DNA from: a virus
Length of the DNA stretch: 40,365 bases
Reading direction: 5' to 3' (one strand)
Virus record (IMG/VR): IMGVR_UViG_3300035698_013574
Span: 1 to 40,365 of that record
Shown: in pieces, positions 31,225 through 38,953 of the stretch
Layout of the letters: each line of letters begins with the position of its first letter
Numbering within the stretch: position 1 is the first letter of the stretch
The notes under the pieces: model-generated
What the model was told of the DNA's origin: nothing
Database searches by the model: none
The model's input: only the letters and a program-made list of their open reading frames with translations
Position numbers and translations under genes: made by a program

Positions 31225-31396
31225 TTCCCACCTCCTCTCTCTTGATAGCATCGAACACTTCTCGCCGGTGGACCGGTACTTCCTTGGGGGCTTCCACCCC
31301 CAGGCGAACCTTGTCGCCTCGGATCTCCACGACCACGATGGTAATGTCATCATTGATGACAATACCATCGTTCTTTTTTCGGGATAACACTAACAT
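31211..31396 (-). CDS. csrA: CsrA-type RNA-binding regulator, 61 aa
   Basis: MLVLSRKKNDGIVINDDIT then VEIRGDKVRLGVEAPKEVPV and HRREVFDAI matches CsrA over its whole length, with Leu4, Arg6 and Arg44 of the RNA-binding surface kept. CsrA dimers bind GGA in leader RNAs and often cover ribosome sites. ATG 31396 has GGAGG nine bases upstream, itself a GGA. In a phage, it may shut down host messages or time the phage's own coupled genes. Full length and intact. Confidence 0.93.
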   Translation of the reverse strand: MLVLSRKKNDGIVINDDITIVVVEIRGDKVRLGVEAPKEVPVHRREVFDAIKREEVGNESK

Positions 31397-31908
31397 TTCT
31401 TCATACCTCCTTTACAGCCTTCAGGACAGGCCTCTCTTGCAGCCTTTAATATAGGACTCCCATGACCACTCACCTCAAACTCGACTCGACTTCTGACATC
31501 CGCCACAGACCTCGCCAGCAGTGCGGCCAACTCCTCTAACGGTCTGTTAAGCATGTTTTTCACTATCTGGTCTTCCCTCACACTCCAGGATCCCGAACGC
31601 CTCTCCCGCAGTGGACCAGGAACATAGTTCATCGCCACAGAATAATTGTGCCAACCAGGACCCAAAAGCTTTGAGATCAAGGTCGTGATGGCCAGTTCAC
31701 GTCTCCGCAACCGAACGGCTATCTCAAGAACAAAAACGTCCCGAAGCCACAAATTCATGAACCGATCCTTATCTGGATTTGACAATTCATCCCCACGACC
31801 GGGAGGAAGATCCTGTCTCTCTGTCTTGTTCAAATACACCGAACCACCGAGCTGGGGATCTCCCCCATACCGTGGGTGCTTCGATCTTCTCTCTTTTGGT
31901 TCTCTCAT
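31390..31908 (-). CDS. Myb/SANT-like helical protein, 172 aa
   Basis: Starts MREPKERRSKHPRYGG, a basic region, followed by helices (WLRDVFVLEIAVRLRRRELA). Near residues 118-145, SGSWSVREDQIVKNMLNRPL then EELAALLARSVADVRSRVE resembles a SANT/Myb helix triplet (W-S-x-x-E-D, then L...A...RS..DV..R). The end CPEGCKGGMKKC holds three cysteines. DNA binding is likely. The stop overlaps the csrA start, so the two are co-translated. Confidence 0.55.
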   Translation of the reverse strand: MREPKERRSKHPRYGGDPQLGGSVYLNKTERQDLPPGRGDELSNPDKDRFMNLWLRDVFVLEIAVRLRRRELAITTLISKLLGPGWHNYSVAMNYVPGPLRERRSGSWSVREDQIVKNMLNRPLEELAALLARSVADVRSRVEFEVSGHGSPILKAAREACPEGCKGGMKKC

Positions 31909-31909
31909 G

Positions 31910-33013
31910 TCATAACCCCTTCTTCTCTCTGGCGAGTTTTAAGATATACCGACAGTCCTTATCGGGTCTCTGTGCCTGAATGTAAGAGATGAGACGAAAT
32001 TCCATCTCGCGTTCGATCTTCTTGCAGGTTCCCATTCCAGACAGATAGATCTGATCAACAGGGAGTACCTCGTTCGCCCGTTGCATGTAGATCATATTCG
32101 CATATTTCCGCATCTGATTACTTGTGAGAATTCCATCCTCCTCCACCTCAATGACCTGGTTCTTCTTCTTGCTGGACCACCGCTTACCCTTGGTCATCTT
32201 CTCTCCCGGCACAGAATCCCGCAACCGCCACTTGCCCACAGGAATTCCTATACTACTGAGATATTCCTCAACCTTTCCTCTCCCATCCGGCGACATACTC
32301 AACAGATGACCACCCACACCATTCTTGATATCAACTCCCTCTTGCGTCTCGTCCCTAGACCTATCACACTCGGCAGAGACACCCCAATCGACAATGCTCG
32401 TATGTCTATCGGATACCTGAATGTGTACCGAAGGCTTCAAATAATTATCGAGTTTCCCTCCACGAGTCCCACTGGGTCCCGGAACGTAAATCGTCCCTAA
32501 CCCCCCCGAGAGCACCCAACTAGCACTATCTAGAGAATCCCAGAACCAATACCCACAAAGTCGATGGGACGCAACACCAAAACCATGAATACGAACAAGT
32601 CTTTTCCCATCACTGTTCGTTATCCGCGGCCCCACCACATCCCGAAGCCATGACCGGCGAAGGGGAACAGACACCTCCCGTCTTGGCACGATTCCGACGG
32701 TAGTCGCACCAGACTCCACATACCGAGTCAACCACGCAGGATCATCTCCCTGATGGAACACCGGAATCACTCTATGTCTAGACAGTTTCGACAGCATTCG
32801 TTGGAAATTCTTCCAACTCTCCCGACAACATCTCTCCAGCTCTGTGGGGGTCAATATACCCCGCCTCTCCTCTGTTGGAATAACGTCGAGATTCACACAA
32901 TAATCGATCTCTAGATGATTCCCACAGAATGTCACATACTCACCAAGATCGACAAATCCTCCCACGGTGGATATAGTGTAGGCACCACTATCTATCATCA
33001 AGACATCCGCCAT
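31910..33013 (-). CDS. dpdA: DpdA-like DNA guanine transglycosylase, 367 aa
   Basis: DpdA proteins are TGT-like enzymes that exchange guanine in DNA for a 7-deazaguanine. ATG 33013 has AAGGTGA upstream; a GTG at 33022 overlaps the upstream stop. Visible signs: VLMIDSGAYTIS (Asp8), IDYCVNLDVIP (Asp43), VIPVFHQGDDPAWLTRYVES (83-101), GATTVGIVP and VRIHGFGVAS (140-149). These are the barrel motifs of phage DpdA rather than tRNA TGT; the zinc-binding cysteines of TGT are not obvious. The C-terminal ~130 residues are variable. The synthesis enzymes immediately upstream support the call. Confidence 0.85.
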   Translation of the reverse strand: MADVLMIDSGAYTISTVGGFVDLGEYVTFCGNHLEIDYCVNLDVIPTEERRGILTPTELERCCRESWKNFQRMLSKLSRHRVIPVFHQGDDPAWLTRYVESGATTVGIVPRREVSVPLRRSWLRDVVGPRITNSDGKRLVRIHGFGVASHRLCGYWFWDSLDSASWVLSGGLGTIYVPGPSGTRGGKLDNYLKPSVHIQVSDRHTSIVDWGVSAECDRSRDETQEGVDIKNGVGGHLLSMSPDGRGKVEEYLSSIGIPVGKWRLRDSVPGEKMTKGKRWSSKKKNQVIEVEEDGILTSNQMRKYANMIYMQRANEVLPVDQIYLSGMGTCKKIEREMEFRLISYIQAQRPDKDCRYILKLAREKKGL

Positions 33014-33018
33014 AGAAA

Positions 33019-34017
33019 TCACCTTTCACCAGTATGAATATATCCCTCAATAGGAACCGTCCCCGACAGTATCGCACAAGCATCCCAATGTGTTGACCAG
33101 AAACAGCCGGGACAGAAATCCTCCACGAATCTACGATTTCTGTCGACCCAGTGTCCCAACACATCTTCATCAAGATCCCAGACTTTGAGCGTTTCCTTGG
33201 GGTTGCAGAAATCATCACAGGGTCGAACAGTGCCATCACAATCAATTGTCAACCACGCAGGAAACGACGTGGTGCACTTCCAATCCAAACGAACAGCCTG
33301 TTGGGTATTATTCTGTAGATACTCCAAGAACTCCACACTCTGATGCACTCGATGTGTTTCTTTCTTCAGACGCAAGAGCATAGAAGCAAATCTCGAGAGA
33401 TCCCATATATCCCTCTCGATGGATCCGAAGACCAATTCCGAAGACGATCCCCGACACTTTGAGCCGGGTTGATGTCGGTAGGGATGAATCAAATCGAAAG
33501 AATACCAGAATCCCTCCCTAACCAACACCGGAATCTGCTTCAACAGACCAACCACATTCTCTCTTGTCACGGTGGAAATCAACTGCACATCCCGCAGATC
33601 AGGAAACTCCATGAGAGCCCATCTAGCAAGATTCAGACCACACCGGCTCTTAGTTTGTGACGATGCTTCAAGTTCCCCCATTCCATCAAACGACACAGTC
33701 AGTGATCGCAGCCCGACATCGTGAAGTTCCCGAAACTTGTGCTCAGGGTCCGTCGAACTGATCCCATCCACAATCACGGTCGTTAGAACCCCACATTCCT
33801 CCAGAGTATGGACGAATTTAGGAAGTCCCACGAAATCGTAGAATGGGCTCGCACCGTAGATCGGAGCAATCCGACACCCCAAGGCACCCAAACGCTCCGC
33901 ACCTCGACACATGAGATCCACGGGGGCCCTGGGAACATCTGCAACCATACCACAATAGGAACACCGAAGTGGACACTTTCGCGTCCATAGAATCTCTGCC
34001 TTCACAATCCCTTTCAT
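33019..34017 (-). CDS. Radical SAM enzyme of unknown substrate in the deazaguanine operon, 332 aa
   Basis: ATG 34017 overlaps the queC stop (ATGA). The cluster motif CPLRCSYC (Cys15, 19, 22; CX3CX2C) opens a radical SAM barrel. The C-terminus has further cysteines in TIDCDGTVRPCDDFCNP and FCPGCFWSTHWDACAIL, like a SPASM or Twitch auxiliary-cluster domain. It is distinct from QueE, which is present separately. The gene sits between queC and dpdA in an overlapping operon, so it may tailor the 7-deazaguanine base before or after insertion. I do not know a described homologue with this role. Confidence 0.8.
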   Translation of the reverse strand: MKGIVKAEILWTRKCPLRCSYCGMVADVPRAPVDLMCRGAERLGALGCRIAPIYGASPFYDFVGLPKFVHTLEECGVLTTVIVDGISSTDPEHKFRELHDVGLRSLTVSFDGMGELEASSQTKSRCGLNLARWALMEFPDLRDVQLISTVTRENVVGLLKQIPVLVREGFWYSFDLIHPYRHQPGSKCRGSSSELVFGSIERDIWDLSRFASMLLRLKKETHRVHQSVEFLEYLQNNTQQAVRLDWKCTTSFPAWLTIDCDGTVRPCDDFCNPKETLKVWDLDEDVLGHWVDRNRRFVEDFCPGCFWSTHWDACAILSGTVPIEGYIHTGER

Positions 34018-34670
34018 GATAGCCACCTCAACATTCTCTGTTGTCGTTGCGTAGAGTAATTCCCAAGAGTATCCCTATATTTTCGTTTGATGTCTTCCAA
34101 CAATACATACCCAGGATCGATGTCGTTGTTTCTCAACGCCACGTACCTGCGAAGACATGATGGACACCCCCCGCAATGCTTGCCAAAATCCTCTGTAGAA
34201 TAACAGCTCACGGTCTTAAGCAGAGCCTCAACATCCCCCACCTCTTTCATATACCAGGCCACCATATCCGTCTTATCCATCTGCCGGAATGGGGTGTCCA
34301 CGACCAACTGACGCTTCAACAGAAACGATAGAAATGTAGATACCTCCAAGAAGAACCTCTCCGATTTATCCGGAACCGTCATCTCGTCCTTCTGGGCTAT
34401 CATCCAGACCTTATCAGCTCCATATAGAGTTGCTACAAATGATAACAGCATATTCCTACCAGGAACTATACCATTCGGTTCCTCAAACGTGCCAATCGGC
34501 CACCTCGGAGTGAAGAAAGTATCTGGAAGCGTCGACATGACTGATTCCCACTCTTTCTTCTCGTAGAACATTCCAAGTCGCACGTACATCGTGTGCGGCT
34601 TCCCCAGATAATGCCAGGCGATGAAACTATCGAGTCCCCCACTATACAACAAAGTCTGCTTCATAATCAT
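34014..34670 (-). CDS. queC: 7-cyano-7-deazaguanine synthase QueC, 218 aa
   Basis: Converts 7-carboxy-7-deazaguanine to preQ0 using ATP and ammonia. PP-loop SGGLDS at 10-15, PGRNMLLSFVATLYGADKVW (70-89) as in QueC, DTPFRQMDKTDMVAWYMK with the nucleotide loop, and the zinc site Cys156 plus HCGGCPSCLRR (Cys166, 169, 172). Both starts MIMK are possible; the first overlaps the upstream stop (ATGA). Product would be preQ0. Confidence 0.9.
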   Translation of the reverse strand: MIMKQTLLYSGGLDSFIAWHYLGKPHTMYVRLGMFYEKKEWESVMSTLPDTFFTPRWPIGTFEEPNGIVPGRNMLLSFVATLYGADKVWMIAQKDEMTVPDKSERFFLEVSTFLSFLLKRQLVVDTPFRQMDKTDMVAWYMKEVGDVEALLKTVSCYSTEDFGKHCGGCPSCLRRYVALRNNDIDPGYVLLEDIKRKYRDTLGNYSTQRQQRMLRWLS

Positions 34671-35584
34671 CTACTCCTATGTAATCCGACCAATGACAAG
34701 AACTCCTCACGGGGTTGATCCTCTCGAAATCCACCAGTGAGGCTAGAGGACACCATGATTGAGTTCTGCTTCTGCACACCACGGGCTGTCATACAAAAAT
34801 GCTGGGCCTCGAGAACGCAAGCAGATCCCAAAGGTTTCAAAAGACTATCCAAAACCCCCGTCACCTGTTGACACAGTCGCTCTTGTATCTGAAGCCTTCT
34901 GCTGTACACTTCTAAGAGACGAATGATCTTCGAGACCCCAATCACACGACTATTTGGCAGATATGCTATGTGTGCCTTACCGAAGAAGGGCAGCATGTGG
35001 TGCTCACACGTCGAGTAGAACTCAACATCCCGCACCACCACCATCTCATCACACGCCCCGTCCTGAAACACCTTTACAACTTCCTCGGAGTTTTGCTTAT
35101 ACCCAGAGAACAACTCCCCATAACTCCGAACAACTCTGGCTGGTGTCTCTAAAAGACCCTCCCGATTGGGATCGTCTCCAATGTACTCGATCAACCTCCT
35201 CACATTCTCCTCCGGCCCCATCTCTGAAGACATTCTCTCCCACGGAAACGTCACCCAGCCATCCCCCGGTTCCTTCCAATACAAAGCGTAGAACCCAACA
35301 CCCGGATTGACCAGAATATGCTCCCGATGGGTCTTGCCCGAATCCACAATATCGTCAATCAACACTGACGCCCCCTCTGGACTCTCCAGCAACTCAATCG
35401 TAAATGGACAGGCCCTTCGAGTCAACGACTCCGCAACAGCCATCGCAGCGGGGATACCACCACGAGGGATAGGATAGATTTTTACAACCCCAACATCATC
35501 GGGGGTTGCCTTCATAATCTGCCCAGCTATGTGGTGTGCCCGAGACCTGACATCATTCCAACTCAAATCTATTCTCTCTCCCAT
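34667..35584 (-). CDS. folE: Phosphoribosyltransferase-GTP cyclohydrolase I fusion, 305 aa
   Basis: Residues ~1-115: a small phosphoribosyltransferase-like domain with YPIPRGGIPAAMAVAESL (37-54), the PRPP loop VLIDDIVDSGKTH (74-86) and WVTFPWE (110-116). Residues ~120-305: GTP cyclohydrolase I with ENVRRLIEYIGDDPNREGLL, TPARVVRSY, YSTCEHHMLPF (Cys193, His196), and QHFCMTARGVQ (Cys264), so the zinc site is complete. FolE makes dihydroneopterin triphosphate from GTP, the first step to preQ0. The N-terminal domain may recycle or supply a nucleotide. It overlaps the neighbours on both sides (TAATG and ATGA). Confidence 0.85.
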   Translation of the reverse strand: MGERIDLSWNDVRSRAHHIAGQIMKATPDDVGVVKIYPIPRGGIPAAMAVAESLTRRACPFTIELLESPEGASVLIDDIVDSGKTHREHILVNPGVGFYALYWKEPGDGWVTFPWERMSSEMGPEENVRRLIEYIGDDPNREGLLETPARVVRSYGELFSGYKQNSEEVVKVFQDGACDEMVVVRDVEFYSTCEHHMLPFFGKAHIAYLPNSRVIGVSKIIRLLEVYSRRLQIQERLCQQVTGVLDSLLKPLGSACVLEAQHFCMTARGVQKQNSIMVSSSLTGGFREDQPREEFLSLVGLHRSR

Positions 35585-36264
35585 TATTCCACTCCTACAA
35601 TCTTATGGATTTGTATACTCAACTGATACCCAAACTCCAGGCAGCTCTTCACAGCTACTCGCTGGTTGACAAGATTTCTGTCCCTGTCCTGCTCGTCCAT
35701 CGGCTGAACGAATATCTGCTGCCAACCAAACCGTGGACGAGCCATTCCCTTCGGCAACCCATCGCTCTCATTCAATTCCCCCTCTTTCAAGAGATACTTC
35801 CACCCCCTAATCCACGGCTCCAACTGCGAGTCTACAAAAGGTCCCTTTGGACTACAAACTACAGTAATGCGACCGTAAGGCAGACCCGGGATGTACACTG
35901 TTCCATTCGTCTCAATCTGGACCCGCAATCCCTCTGCCAACAAACGTCCCACGAGATCCCGAATATCCTGGAGCATGGGTTCTCCGCCAGTAAGCACCAC
36001 CAAAGGGCTCCGTTGTCCCCGATGTGCATGGACAGTAAGCGGGAAGGATACTAGGATCTGCTTCGTCAGCTTCCCAGTCTCCTTCGATTCTTTATGCGAA
36101 GTGAAATCAGTATCACAGAACTCGCATGCGAGGTTACACCCATGCAAACGAACGAAGACGGCAGGCTGCCCAGAGAAGGGTCCTTCCCCTTGGATCGAGT
36201 AGAAGATCTTGAACACTTGCAACACTGGGCCATCCATTTCCTGCTGAGAATTCATTCCCCTCAT
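35584..36264 (-). CDS. queE: 7-carboxy-7-deazaguanine synthase QueE, 226 aa
   Basis: Radical SAM enzyme turning 6-carboxytetrahydropterin to 7-carboxy-7-deazaguanine. FYSIQGEGPFSGQPAVFVRL, then GCNLACEFCDT with Cys43, 47, 50, VLTGGEPMLQ (93-), QIETNGT (117-) and CSPKG (137-). The first ATG overlaps the queD stop; an ATG nine bases later sits at a better distance from AAGGAGG. Confidence 0.92.
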   Translation of the reverse strand: MRGMNSQQEMDGPVLQVFKIFYSIQGEGPFSGQPAVFVRLHGCNLACEFCDTDFTSHKESKETGKLTKQILVSFPLTVHAHRGQRSPLVVLTGGEPMLQDIRDLVGRLLAEGLRVQIETNGTVYIPGLPYGRITVVCSPKGPFVDSQLEPWIRGWKYLLKEGELNESDGLPKGMARPRFGWQQIFVQPMDEQDRDRNLVNQRVAVKSCLEFGYQLSIQIHKIVGVE

Positions 36265-36734
36265 TCCTCCTTACGGTATTCGGCATAGCTATCGGGTGTC
36301 TCCCAGACTCGAACACGATCCACCATCACCTGCTCCGGCCCAAGCCATTCGATCGACCGCACGCATCTCTCCTCCAACCGCTCACATCTCTCCTCTAACT
36401 TCTTACTCACATTATCGTAGATTAGGAGGGCCATAACCTCGGCCGTCGGATTCCTCTCCCCAACAGAAACTCCCCCAATTCCCTGTTTCCTGATCTTCTC
36501 CAGCAGAGGATCCTTACTATTCAGAAGCGTATTGTGATCCCACTCGCTGAGATACCCCTTTACCATCTCATTGAGTTTACAGAAATCCAACAGCATATTC
36601 AGAGAGTTCAAATACCTTCCCTTGACCGCCACTTCTACAGCGTAACGATGGCCATGCAACATTCTGCACGGCCCCGGATAGTCCAAGAGTCGGTGGGCCG
36701 CATCAAACTCGAATCTCTTTGTCACATAGTACAT
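36261..36734 (-). CDS. queD: 6-carboxytetrahydropterin synthase QueD, 157 aa
   Basis: Second step of preQ0 synthesis after FolE. Motifs RFEFDAAHRL (His14), CRMLHGHRYAVEV (Cys23, His27, His29 of the zinc site and catalysis), LLDFCKLNEMVKG, EWDHNTLLN, NPTAEVMA and WETPDS. Length slightly above bacterial QueD (~120) because of a helical stretch KLEERCERLEERC near residues 110-125. AGGAG lies eight bases before the start; the gene overlaps a small upstream gene. Confidence 0.92.
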   Translation of the reverse strand: MYYVTKRFEFDAAHRLLDYPGPCRMLHGHRYAVEVAVKGRYLNSLNMLLDFCKLNEMVKGYLSEWDHNTLLNSKDPLLEKIRKQGIGGVSVGERNPTAEVMALLIYDNVSKKLEERCERLEERCVRSIEWLGPEQVMVDRVRVWETPDSYAEYRKEE

Positions 36735-36882
36735 GAAGAACTCCTCTCACCTTCGGGCGTCTGTTGTCTTGATCCTTTTGACAGAAAAATCTCCTGGCAG
36801 CATACATATCCGCAAACCACTTTTGCGCACGGTGTCCTCTTTTATCGTACTCGATAAAGACGGGCACAGAAGGGTTTGTCAT
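36703..36882 (-). CDS. Small basic protein overlapping queD, 59 aa
   Basis: Translated by hand from ATG 36882, three bases after the upstream gene's stop. Begins MTNPSVPVFIEYDKRGHRAQ, continues with aromatic and Arg-rich sequence (KWFADMYAARRFF, then CQKDQDNRRPKVRGV) and overlaps the queD start by 32 bases. Good coding character. No family recognised; perhaps nucleic-acid binding by charge. Confidence 0.6.
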   Translation of the reverse strand: MTNPSVPVFIEYDKRGHRAQKWFADMYAARRFFCQKDQDNRRPKVRGVLHVLCDKEIRV

Positions 36883-36885
36883 GAT

Positions 36886-37449
36886 CTACCCCTTGATCTT
36901 ATACAGATCCCCATCTTTCGCGGCGAACCCACGCGTCACCATCACGCCGAGGTGTCCACGAACGCGGGTTTTGCTGCAACCAGACTTCTCGACACACTCT
37001 TCCAGAGTAACACCTCTCAAGGTGACACACGCCGAGATAATACTCGTAACGCACCCGACACGGAACCCGAAGACATCAAGGCCAGCCCCCTTAATCTCCT
37101 TCGTCTCCTTGGCCTTCTTGGTCTTCTTGGTCTTCTCTGGCTTGGTCTTCTGAGGCTCGATCTCCTCGTCGACCTTCGTACCAATGTTATCCGAGACTTC
37201 CTCACCGTCCTCATTCTCCACCTTCGAGGTGCCACTCACCACAGCCACCCTGCCATCAGACTCAGCAATGGTGAGGAGAAGCTTGGTCTGCTCATCAGTC
37301 AGTCCACCGGCCTCTTCCCCTTCAGGGTCAAGCTCCGCAATCTGGAGCAGTTTCTTCTCCAGCCGCTCCCGGTTCCACTTCCCCGCTGCCTTGAAACCAA
37401 GAGCAACGGTCAATTCTACTACTTTATCTCTCGATACCTTCTTCATCAC
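36886..37449 (-). CDS. Winged-helix-like protein with charged linker, 187 aa
   Basis: N-terminal helical part (residues ~5-75) with DKVVELTVALGFKAAGKWNR, ERLEKKLLQIAELD; a Lys/Glu/Thr-rich linker (~85-118, EKTKKTKKAKETKEIKG); and a C-terminal winged-helix pattern (LRGVTLEECVEKSGCSKTRV then RGHLGVMVTRGFAAKDGDLY). DNA binding is likely. It may be a regulator or a recombination protein; no clear homologue. It follows a 106-base gap after the helicase. Confidence 0.5.
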   Translation of the reverse strand: MMKKVSRDKVVELTVALGFKAAGKWNRERLEKKLLQIAELDPEGEEAGGLTDEQTKLLLTIAESDGRVAVVSGTSKVENEDGEEVSDNIGTKVDEEIEPQKTKPEKTKKTKKAKETKEIKGAGLDVFGFRVGCVTSIISACVTLRGVTLEECVEKSGCSKTRVRGHLGVMVTRGFAAKDGDLYKIKG

Positions 37450-37555
37450 ACACCCCTCGTTCTCAGGAAATTGAAATTGACAAACTACTCAAAACAAACA
37501 CAACACCAGTATTATCGTTCTGACGAAGACACTAATGCCTCACTTTTAGCAGAAA

Positions 37556-38953
37556 TCAGAAAATACTTCTGATTGCCGGTGCTGCCACATCCAAACACCC
37601 GGCCACAGCGACTACCCTTGACTCATCGTATTTTGCCCCACGTCGCACAACCCAATTCAACCGCATAACTCCAGCCTCTCTATCTTTAACATCACAGTTG
37701 ATCCCAATCATTCCATTGACGTGAGCCAACTTCGTCTTCCTCCCACTGAAATGATAACGTCGCAGCGTCGTAGACTTCCCACGGTACGCCTCCGAACTGG
37801 ACTGGGATGCCGTGAGGACCAGACAGTGCATCTCCTGACTCAGTTTTCGCAGCCGCTTCCAAGTCGTATCTATCTGATCTAACGAATCCCGTATCCCAGC
37901 TGGTGGAGCGAGGATATCTGCGTAATCAATCACCACCACATCAGGCACCCACTCCTCCCTCTCCCAATCCCGTAGGATGGATTGCAATCCGTCCACATTG
38001 ATGGTATCCACTGGATGGCAGCTGATCCGAAACACATCCCGACCGCGGCACATCCGACGAAACGCCCGAAATGCTTCCCTGCCAGTCACCCCTTTCAAAT
38101 CCCGGGGCTTTGACTCGACTTTGTACTCCCTCGAGCCGTCTTCCCGATACTCCCATTCCACCGACATGGGCCACTGGCATTGCTGTCCCACCAACGGACG
38201 CATAGTTGCCCGCTGACCTAATCGAAGTAGGACCTCGTCCTGAAGTAGGTCACCAACCTCAAAATAAGCCACTCGACATCGAGCCTTCAGTGCTCGATAT
38301 GCTGCTTCTAGCAGCCAAAAACTTTTCCCAGACTTGTCTGGCCCCATAAAGGCAATCAGACTCTCACGAGACAGGGAGTTGCCAAAGAATGCCCCCAAAC
38401 CACCGGAATACTCAATCAGAGGTCGCATCCTATCTGGGTCGAATGCCTGCTGCCAAACGACGTAATCCTCGGAGGCCCGTATCATACTCCCAATGCCCAG
38501 TTCCGTCTTCTGCACAGACGCAAGACAGGCCATCGCATCATCTGGTCTGTTCACCTCCAACTCTTCCGTTGCCCTCTCCATGGCCTGCTCAACACGGACT
38601 CGATCGAAATAACGACCAGCGAGGTCTAACAGGTAATCACTAGCCTGCGGTCCATTCTGCGACCATTCATCGGAAATGTATACCAGAAGACGTTCGACAC
38701 CTTTGGTAGTCTCGGAATCGACCTCGCGGGATTCTGACCAGTTCTGATAGATACTCTCCAACTGACCATTGGGAGGCTGGTCATACTTCTGTAAATGTGA
38801 GACGCACCACCCACCGATAAGATTTGCCCAGGGCACACCAAACAAACCACCAGCCCGCCACTGACTGGCAATGCGTGCTAGAACAACCCGATCCGTGACC
38901 ATCGCGGCCAGGACCCGACGAATGTCCGTTCCCTCGTATCGTCTCGTTTTCAT
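37556..38953 (-). CDS. dnaB: DnaB-type replicative helicase, 465 aa
   Basis: ATG 38953 overlaps the initiator stop (ATGA). The N-terminal ~150 residues are helical (as in the DnaB primase-binding domain). RecA-like motor: Walker A FMGPDKSGKSFWLLEAAYRA (~203-), Walker B VVIDYADILAPP, and QSSSEAYRGKSTTLR with a switch glutamine. The H4-type site LVLTASQSSS fits hexameric helicases. It is next to the initiator gene, as in many phage replication modules, and there is no separate primase in the window, so a host primase would be used. Confidence 0.85.
   Translation of the reverse strand: MKTRRYEGTDIRRVLAAMVTDRVVLARIASQWRAGGLFGVPWANLIGGWCVSHLQKYDQPPNGQLESIYQNWSESREVDSETTKGVERLLVYISDEWSQNGPQASDYLLDLAGRYFDRVRVEQAMERATEELEVNRPDDAMACLASVQKTELGIGSMIRASEDYVVWQQAFDPDRMRPLIEYSGGLGAFFGNSLSRESLIAFMGPDKSGKSFWLLEAAYRALKARCRVAYFEVGDLLQDEVLLRLGQRATMRPLVGQQCQWPMSVEWEYREDGSREYKVESKPRDLKGVTGREAFRAFRRMCRGRDVFRISCHPVDTINVDGLQSILRDWEREEWVPDVVVIDYADILAPPAGIRDSLDQIDTTWKRLRKLSQEMHCLVLTASQSSSEAYRGKSTTLRRYHFSGRKTKLAHVNGMIGINCDVKDREAGVMRLNWVVRRGAKYDESRVVAVAGCLDVAAPAIRSIF

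Noticed and set aside
31225-31368. Longer N-terminus for the sliding clamp
   Set aside because: The extra residues come from reading csrA in another frame; the clamp pattern and a strong ribosome site begin at 31224.
36733-37572. Plus-strand open frame of 279 codons with leucine runs
   Set aside because: The LLGLLGLL stretch is the antisense of the Lys/Glu linker of the winged-helix gene; it also covers queD's start and a small gene.
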